Shown in pieces: positions 5,010 to 8,811 of a stretch of DNA of 8,811 nt. Below the pieces are notes generated by a model. That model was given only the letters and a program-made list of their open reading frames with translations. It was not told the DNA's origin and searched no databases. Made by a program: the position numbers and the translations under genes. The DNA is from an uncultured Eubacteriales bacterium. Its GTDB lineage: Bacteria; Bacillota; Clostridia; Christensenellales; UBA1242. Numbering within the stretch: position 1 is the first letter of the stretch; each line of letters begins with the position of its first letter. Location of the stretch: contig USTJ01000018.1 in NCBI GenBank assembly GCA_900557585.1, forward strand, positions 1 to 8,811. The letters are read 5' to 3'.

Positions 5010-5912
5010 ATGAAAAGAATCAGAAAAGACAAGGTGAAGCGCGGAAGAATTATCCTTTCAGCAATTTTAACATTTGCACTTGCAATTTTATCTCTTGGGT
5101 TTGGAGCATATCTTGGATATGTAACGCTGAACATTAACTATGTCACAATTGGAACAATGACAACAAAGGTTGGTGGACTTTTGGTTGTTGCAGGATTTTT
5201 CATTTTCTTTGGTTGTATTGGTGGGGTTATAAGTTTGAAAGAACTTTTCATTTCTCACCGCAATGAAGAAAAGTTTTCGGCATACAAAGGTTCGCTTATT
5301 TCTGCAATTATATTTTATTGCGTGATTGCGCTTATCTCAATAATGGGCATTGTTTCATCGTTCATCAGTTATGTTCCATCGCAGTACACCTGGGGAGTAA
5401 TCGGGCTTGGAGCGCTTTCGCTTGTGCTTTCGGCGGGTTGCTTTTATTGTGTTTTCAAGGAACTTAAAGAGCATAAAAAGAAAACCAAACAACAAGCAAA
5501 TCAAAACCGAGCAACTGATAATGGGGCATTCAACATGAATCTTGATGCAAACGAAATTCATCGTTTTTCAAACATGACACAGCAAAATGGGCAAACCCCT
5601 CAAACAATGCAAAGTCAAACGCAACAAACTTCTCAAAATATTGCGCAAAATCCTAATGTACAAAATGCTGGAAACAATCAGCAATATGCGGAAAATCGTG
5701 GGTTTGAAGGCAAAAATCAATTTCAAAATGATGTTTTAACACCTTTTCAAAAGCAACAACTTGCCGAAGTGAAAGAGGACAAAAAAGTGCAAAGCAAAGA
5801 AGATTTAAACTTTGTTTCGCTTGCAGAACAACTGATGCAACTTGAAGAGCTTCGCAAAGCGGGGCTGATAAACGACCAAGAGTATCAAGAACTTAAACGA
5901 AAGTGCATTTAA
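5010..5912 (+). CDS. Four-helix membrane protein with Q/N-rich linker and SHOCT-like tail
   Basis: From the ATG at 5010 the protein has 300 residues. A basic N-terminus (KRIRKDKVKRGR) precedes four predicted membrane helices at about 13-37, 53-78, 95-120 and 128-150. A Lys-rich stop-transfer (151-160) leads into a long low-complexity Gln/Asn-rich cytoplasmic linker (about 161-240). A SHOCT-like tail follows at about 277-297 (EQLMQLEELRKAGLINDQEY). Helix number and tail match the 3611-4246 protein, but the linker differs in length and composition. The start is chosen for its AGGTGG site 4 nt upstream; an in-frame TTG at 4965 lies inside an inverted repeat and has no ribosome site. Only a T-run without a hairpin separates it from the mscL promoter, so read-through is possible. 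Function is unknown; Q/N-rich linkers can favour self-association, which is inference here. Confidence 0.85.
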   Translation: MKRIRKDKVKRGRIILSAILTFALAILSLGFGAYLGYVTLNINYVTIGTMTTKVGGLLVVAGFFIFFGCIGGVISLKELFISHRNEEKFSAYKGSLISAIIFYCVIALISIMGIVSSFISYVPSQYTWGVIGLGALSLVLSAGCFYCVFKELKEHKKKTKQQANQNRATDNGAFNMNLDANEIHRFSNMTQQNGQTPQTMQSQTQQTSQNIAQNPNVQNAGNNQQYAENRGFEGKNQFQNDVLTPFQKQQLAEVKEDKKVQSKEDLNFVSLAEQLMQLEELRKAGLINDQEYQELKRKCI

Positions 5913-5937
5913 AATTTTTTTCAGTTTTCAAAAATAG

Positions 5938-5966
5938 TTGATTGTGCGTTTTTTGTTTGCTATAAT
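5938..5966 (+). promoter_or_regulatory. Sigma-A promoter of mscL
   Basis: TTGATT (5938-5943), a 17-bp spacer and a perfect TATAAT (5961-5966) preceded by TGC make a consensus-like extended -10 promoter. The predicted start near 5973 excludes the in-frame ATG at 5967 as initiation codon and gives a leader of about 27 nt. Confidence 0.85.
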
Positions 5967-5999
5967 ATGTGCGATAAAATTATTATAGAGGGAATACAA

Positions 6000-6632
6000 A
6001 TGAAAAAGTTTTTTAGTGACTTTAAAGCATTCATCAGCCGTGGAAATGTTCTTGATATGGCTGTCGGCGTTATCGTTGGTGGCGCGTTCAACGCAATTGT
6101 AACTGCTTTCACAAACAAAATCATTATGCCACTTATCAATTTGCTTTTGTCTGTTGGCGGAGAAAACGGACTTGAAAAAGCATACACATTTTTGAAAATT
6201 GTTCGCAATGCAGAAGGTCAAATTGACCTTACAAAATCAATCTATATTGATTGGGGCGCATTTATCACAGCAATCATCAACTTCTTTATCATTGCATTCA
6301 CATTATTTGTGATTTTGAAAGTTGCAATGAAGAGCAGTGAAATGTTCAAAAAGACTATGAAAGACATTGAAAAAACATCTCCAACCAAAGCAGAAAAGAA
6401 AGAACTCAAAGCACGTGGCGTTAACATGAAAGACAGAACTGCTGTTAAAACTGCACTTATTGCTCTTCGCAAAGAAAAGGAAGAAGAAGCAAAAGCCGAG
6501 GCAGCGCGTCTTGAAGCCGAAAAAGCAAAAGTTGAAACTGATGCAGATGTTCTTCGTGACATTCGTGACCTTTTGAAAGCACAAACCGAAGAAAAAGTTC
6601 AAGAAGCAAATATTGAAACTGAAAATAAATAA
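6000..6632 (+). CDS. mscL: Large-conductance mechanosensitive channel with enlarged cytoplasmic region
   Basis: MscL is a homopentameric membrane channel that opens under membrane tension to release solutes during hypo-osmotic shock. From the ATG at 6000 (AGAGGGA 6 nt upstream) it has 210 residues, against about 125-155 in most homologues. The N-terminal amphipathic segment and first helix are classic: FKAFISRGNVLDMAVGVIVG, then GAFNAIV (residues 8-34). IIMPLINLL follows, and the second helix is at about 82-108. The final DVLRDIRDLLK (183-193) is the conserved C-terminal bundle helix. The extra length is a highly charged Lys/Glu/Ala-rich helical stretch between helix 2 and the bundle (about 112-180), plus a 17-residue acidic tail. 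It has its own strong promoter. No hairpin follows the stop, so its transcript probably runs to the terminator at 6831-6858. Confidence 0.94.
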   Translation: MKKFFSDFKAFISRGNVLDMAVGVIVGGAFNAIVTAFTNKIIMPLINLLLSVGGENGLEKAYTFLKIVRNAEGQIDLTKSIYIDWGAFITAIINFFIIAFTLFVILKVAMKSSEMFKKTMKDIEKTSPTKAEKKELKARGVNMKDRTAVKTALIALRKEKEEEAKAEAARLEAEKAKVETDADVLRDIRDLLKAQTEEKVQEANIETENK

Positions 6633-6640
6633 TTAATAAG

Positions 6641-6817
6641 TTGCTTGTTTTCGACCTTGAAAAATTTATTTCAAAAATCAATATTAGTTTTATAACTTTC
6701 AACATAGACACAATGTCGGTTTCAATTCAATTGTCAGACGAAACGGAAGAGATATTTGAAAGTGCTTATGAAAAGTTTGATGAGAACCTTGTTCCGCAAG
6801 ACTGGCACAATTTTTAG
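6641..6817 (+). CDS. Doubtful 58-residue ORF downstream of mscL
   Basis: An open frame from a TTG at 6641 to TAG at 6815-6817 encodes 58 residues, beginning LVFDLEKFISKI after the start and ending in an acidic, protein-like stretch (SDETEEIFESAYEKFDENL, then VPQDWHNF). An internal ATG at 6713 would give 34 residues. Neither start has a Shine-Dalgarno site, yet the frame ends 13 nt before a strong terminator and starts 9 nt after mscL, which suits a small cotranscribed gene or the decayed end of a former gene. No family is recognised. Confidence 0.3.
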   Translation: MLVFDLEKFISKINISFITFNIDTMSVSIQLSDETEEIFESAYEKFDENLVPQDWHNF

Positions 6818-6830
6818 TATTATAGATATG

Positions 6831-6858
6831 AAAGCACCAAACAATTGGTGCTTTTTTT
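6831..6858 (+). terminator. Intrinsic terminator of the mscL transcript
   Basis: AAAGCACCAA (6831-6840) and TTGGTGCTTT (6845-6854) form a perfect 10-bp stem with an ACAA loop, followed by continued T residues to 6858. Confidence 0.92.
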
Positions 6859-6977
6859 GATTATTGTTTGTGCCGAGCAAATGTAATTTTAATCTGTGGA
6901 TGCTTCTTTATAGATAAAGAAAATTTCACCAGTTGTCGAAATTTGAAAAAAAAGTGTATTTATTTTATTGTTGCATC
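6859..6977. other. Non-coding spacer with a small palindrome
   Basis: This stretch between the mscL terminator and the RNase R promoter has no ORF I can support. The only structure is TTCTTTAT (6904-6911) / ATAAAGAA (6914-6921), a near-continuous 18-bp palindrome with a 2-bp centre. It is not followed by a T-run, so it is not a terminator; an operator is possible but unsupported. Confidence 0.4.
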
Positions 6978-7006
6978 TTGAAAAGTGAACTGAAAAATGT
7001 TACACT
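6978..7006 (+). promoter_or_regulatory. Promoter of the RNase R-type gene
   Basis: TTGAAA (6978-6983), a 17-bp spacer and TACACT (7001-7006) form a good sigma-A promoter. A start near 7013 gives a 23-nt leader with a perfect AGGAGG (7024-7029) 6 nt before the ATG at 7036. Confidence 0.78.
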
Positions 7007-7035
7007 AGAATTATCCAATACATAGGAGGCAAGAA

Positions 7036-8775
7036 ATGGCTTTCGACGAAGAATTTATTAAAGGTATGTCTGCGATATACAAATATGTTTTTGAGAACAA
7101 GGAGGTTCACAGAAACATTCTGCGAAAACAGATGCTTAATAAAGGAAAGGTTGCCTCTAAAGAAAAGTTTAACAAAATTGTTGAAGGGCTTTCGGCTCTT
7201 GGCAAAATTAAAATAGACAGAGAACAAGTCACATTGAATCCGAATGTTGTTTCACTTGGTGTGTTGCAGAAAAGCGGAAACGACTTTTATGTTGTGACAC
7301 CAAATTCAAACAAACATTATAGCGTAAGCAAAAGCGTCGCTTCGGGATATAGCGTTGGTGACGTTCTTGATGTTGCGCTTGAATATTCGGGAAAAGAGTT
7401 CTATGCGGTTGTTCTTGGAAAGAGCAATCAAAAGATTAAAGCACCCGAAAAGCCAAAGACCATTTCTCAGGGTGCCGACAAAGCAAAAGGAAAGAACTTG
7501 ATTCTTGGAAGAGTTGTAAAACTCAGCCACGATGAACTTGTATTCATTCCAAACAAAAAGAGCATTTCACTTCGTCACATTCCAATTTTGAACAGCAAAG
7601 ATGAAATGTCGGCTTTTCAAGATAAGATTTGTGTTATGGACCTTGAAAACCTTGATGCTCCTCTTCAAGGAGGAAAGATTGTTGCGGTTAAAGGTGATGC
7701 GGGAAACCCTATTCACGAATATGACGCAATTGCAGAATGCTATGGCGCAATCATGGGGTGGGACGACCCTGGACTTGCTCTTGAAATTGAAAACATTCCG
7801 ACCGCGGTCAACACAAAAAATCTTGATTTAATTTCTGAAGAAGAAGCCAAATATTCGCAAATTGGAAAGGTTGTTGACCTTCGAAACCTTCCTTTTGCAA
7901 CAATTGACCCTGCAACATGCAAAGATATGGACGATGCAATTTGTTCTTCATTTGATGAAAACGGAGACATTGTTTGCTATACCGCCGTTGCAAATGTTAC
8001 AAAATATGTGAACCTTGACAGTAAAATTGGAAAGAACTATATTGCTGGTTGCTTTACAATTTATGCACCAAACAAGGCATATAACATTCTTCCAACAAAG
8101 TTGTCAACGGGGATTTGTTCGCTTAATCCTGGTGAAGACCGCCAAGCATTTGTTGTTAAAACAGTGATAGACAAGGACACTGGAAAAGCAAAAGAAAGCA
8201 AAATTTATGATGCAATCATCAGAAGTCGCCATAAATATTCCTATGAAGATGCACAAAAGATTGTTGACGATTTTGGTGACGACTTTGTGAAAGAAACATT
8301 GCAGTTTAAAGCGCTTCATGGCATTGCATTGACCGATGAAGAGCAACTTGTAATGAATAAATATGCAGCGCAAATAATGTGGAAAGGTTTCGACCAAAGA
8401 AAAATGATTCGCTTTGTTTCAAATGATGAACGAGAAATTGTTTTCGACCAAGACCTTGATGATGTTGTGGATATTAAAGTTCTTGCACATTTGTTCTATC
8501 ATGATGTTATAGAGGCGTTCATGGTGACAGCAAATGAGGCAACAGCAAAATATGCAAAAGAAAATGGAACTTTTGTTGAAATATTAAACGACCCAAAAGA
8601 AGCTTCTTGCGCTGCAGACGTTTTATACACTGATGTTTGGGCTTCAATGGGGCAAGAAAATGAAAAAGAAATGAAAAGGAAGATGTATCATGAATATATT
8701 ATCAACCCACAATCTTACAAAGACATACGGAACAGGAGACAATGTCGTGCATGCGCTTACAGATGTGTCACTTGA
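7036..8775 (+). CDS. rnr: RNase R-type 3'-5' exoribonuclease, truncated and joined to foreign sequence
   Basis: RNase R degrades structured RNA from the 3' end. The start is certain (AGGAGG and promoter). Residues 1 to about 60 are a winged-helix-like domain, about 70-130 and 153-215 are cold-shock/OB domains, and the RNB nuclease domain starts near 285. The metal-binding aspartates are Asp291, Asp297, Asp299 and Asp300 (IDPATCKDMDDA), spaced as in RNase II. GICSLNPGEDR (359-369) and the IEAFMVTANEA helix (492-502) are also kept. Similarity stops at about residue 505. The usual following PFIYRVHE segment, the catalytic arginine region, the rest of RNB and the S1 domain are absent; family proteins run about 700-800 residues. 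Residues about 505-556 instead read as ornithine carbamoyltransferase, and the last 20 are out-of-frame translation of the next gene. As drawn, the product should be inactive. Only 7036 to about 8550 should be trusted as RNase R. Confidence 0.85.
   Translation: MAFDEEFIKGMSAIYKYVFENKEVHRNILRKQMLNKGKVASKEKFNKIVEGLSALGKIKIDREQVTLNPNVVSLGVLQKSGNDFYVVTPNSNKHYSVSKSVASGYSVGDVLDVALEYSGKEFYAVVLGKSNQKIKAPEKPKTISQGADKAKGKNLILGRVVKLSHDELVFIPNKKSISLRHIPILNSKDEMSAFQDKICVMDLENLDAPLQGGKIVAVKGDAGNPIHEYDAIAECYGAIMGWDDPGLALEIENIPTAVNTKNLDLISEEEAKYSQIGKVVDLRNLPFATIDPATCKDMDDAICSSFDENGDIVCYTAVANVTKYVNLDSKIGKNYIAGCFTIYAPNKAYNILPTKLSTGICSLNPGEDRQAFVVKTVIDKDTGKAKESKIYDAIIRSRHKYSYEDAQKIVDDFGDDFVKETLQFKALHGIALTDEEQLVMNKYAAQIMWKGFDQRKMIRFVSNDEREIVFDQDLDDVVDIKVLAHLFYHDVIEAFMVTANEATAKYAKENGTFVEILNDPKEASCAADVLYTDVWASMGQENEKEMKRKMYHEYIINPQSYKDIRNRRQCRACAYRCVT
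8548..8690 (+). pseudogene. Internal fragment of ornithine carbamoyltransferase, fused in frame to RNase R
   Basis: The frame from about residue 505 of the 7036 ORF reads YAKENG, then DPKEASCAADVLYTDVWASM, then GQENEKE. This matches the conserved DP-EAV-GADVVYTDVWxSMGQE block in the ornithine-binding half of ornithine carbamoyltransferase (OTCase: ornithine + carbamoyl phosphate to citrulline; arginine synthesis or the deiminase pathway). Only about 45 of roughly 310 residues are present, with no start, no carbamoyl-phosphate site (S-x-R-T-R) and no C-terminal HCLP motif. A related carbamoyltransferase of another specificity is possible. The left joint lies in A-rich sequence around 8548-8570, and the right joint between about 8670 and 8705. 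Confidence 0.75.
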
Positions 8776-8811
8776 TATTGAAGAGGGAAAATTTGTATCT
8801 ATCATAGGCAG
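8690..8811 (+). CDS. ABC transporter ATP-binding protein, N-terminal part (partial, cut by window edge)
   Basis: An ATG at 8690 begins a frame that reads MNILSTHNLTKTYGTGDNVV, then HALTDVSLDIEEGKFVSIIG, and runs off the window after 40 codons. This is the standard start of a MacB/LolD-type ABC ATPase: the first strand, the aromatic A-loop Tyr13 that stacks on adenine, the V-AL-DVSL-I--G-F strand pair, and the first Gly of Walker A (G40), the rest lying outside. Such ATPases energise export or extrusion by a partner permease, usually encoded next door. AAAAGGAAG (8674-8682) serves as its ribosome site, 7 nt before the ATG. It overlaps the end of the chimeric RNase R frame in a different frame. 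Substrate cannot be told. Confidence 0.85.
   Translation, partial: MNILSTHNLTKTYGTGDNVVHALTDVSLDIEEGKFVSIIG

Noticed and set aside
4646..5134. Minus-strand 162-residue ORF antisense to the rlmH end and element B
   Set aside because: It spans an rRNA methyltransferase coding region, a terminator and an inverted repeat, and shows no family motif; it is a shadow frame.
5967..5999. Upstream ATG at 5967 as the mscL start
   Set aside because: It lies directly after the TATAAT of the promoter, before the predicted transcription start, and lacks a ribosome site; the ATG at 6000 begins the conserved MscL N-terminus with AGAGGGA before it.
6904..6921. Palindrome TTCTTTAT/ATAAAGAA as a terminator
   Set aside because: It is not followed by a T-run on either strand and the mscL transcript already ends at 6831-6858; kept only as an unexplained palindrome.
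8569..8700. TTA/ATA codons in the carbamoyltransferase piece as proof of foreign origin
   Set aside because: The piece has only two leucine codons (both TTA), and TTA also occurs in coaE, nrdD and the 5010-5912 gene, so the sample cannot separate sources.
759..8811. Non-standard genetic code (TGA as Trp) given the AT-rich, Mollicutes-like composition
   Set aside because: Tryptophan is TGG throughout, conserved motifs read through cleanly with the standard code, and no conserved frame needs a TGA read-through.
1..8811. CRISPR arrays, tRNA or rRNA genes, insertion sequences
   Set aside because: No regularly spaced repeats, no cloverleaf or rRNA motifs, and no transposase or terminal inverted repeats with target duplications were found on either strand.

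Overview
The window is AT-rich bacterial DNA with strong Shine-Dalgarno sites (AGGAGG, AGGAG), sigma-A-type promoters and U-tailed intrinsic terminators. Together with the gene set (a class III oxygen-sensitive ribonucleotide reductase, RlmH, MscL, RNase R and SHOCT-tailed membrane proteins), this points to an anaerobic low-GC Gram-positive lineage (Bacillota or a related group). The standard genetic code fits every gene. The exact taxon cannot be read from the sequence.

Layout. Positions 1-441 hold the 3' part of a divergent dephospho-CoA kinase gene (coaE), followed by a terminator. The 441-758 gap is dense: an extended -10, a structured terminator-bearing element (element A, which also contains a 23-codon ORF with its own ribosome site), two further candidate promoters and two NrdR boxes. 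These precede nrdD-nrdG (759-3467), which encode the anaerobic NTP reductase and its radical-SAM activase; the operon ends in a strong terminator. A bidirectional terminator separates it from a convergent four-helix membrane protein with a SHOCT tail (3611-4246, minus). Divergent from that is rlmH (4400-4861), a 23S rRNA methyltransferase. A second structured, terminator-bearing element (element B, 4862-4943) shares sequence words with element A. Then come a second four-helix SHOCT-tailed membrane protein (5010-5912), an MscL channel gene with an enlarged cytoplasmic region (6000-6632), a doubtful 58-codon ORF, a terminator, and an RNase R-type gene (7036 onward).

The right end is abnormal. 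The RNase R reading frame loses its family similarity inside the RNB catalytic domain. It continues in frame for about 45 codons as a piece of ornithine carbamoyltransferase. Then, in another frame, a properly initiated ABC-transporter ATPase gene starts at 8690 and runs off the window. This is either a real multi-breakpoint rearrangement or an assembly chimera; it is the first thing to check.

I see no convincing complete new defence or mobile system. The most interesting candidates are the paired A/B RNA-like elements, the hairpin next to the ribosome site of the 5010-5912 gene, the two SHOCT membrane proteins, and the three-gene junction at the right edge.
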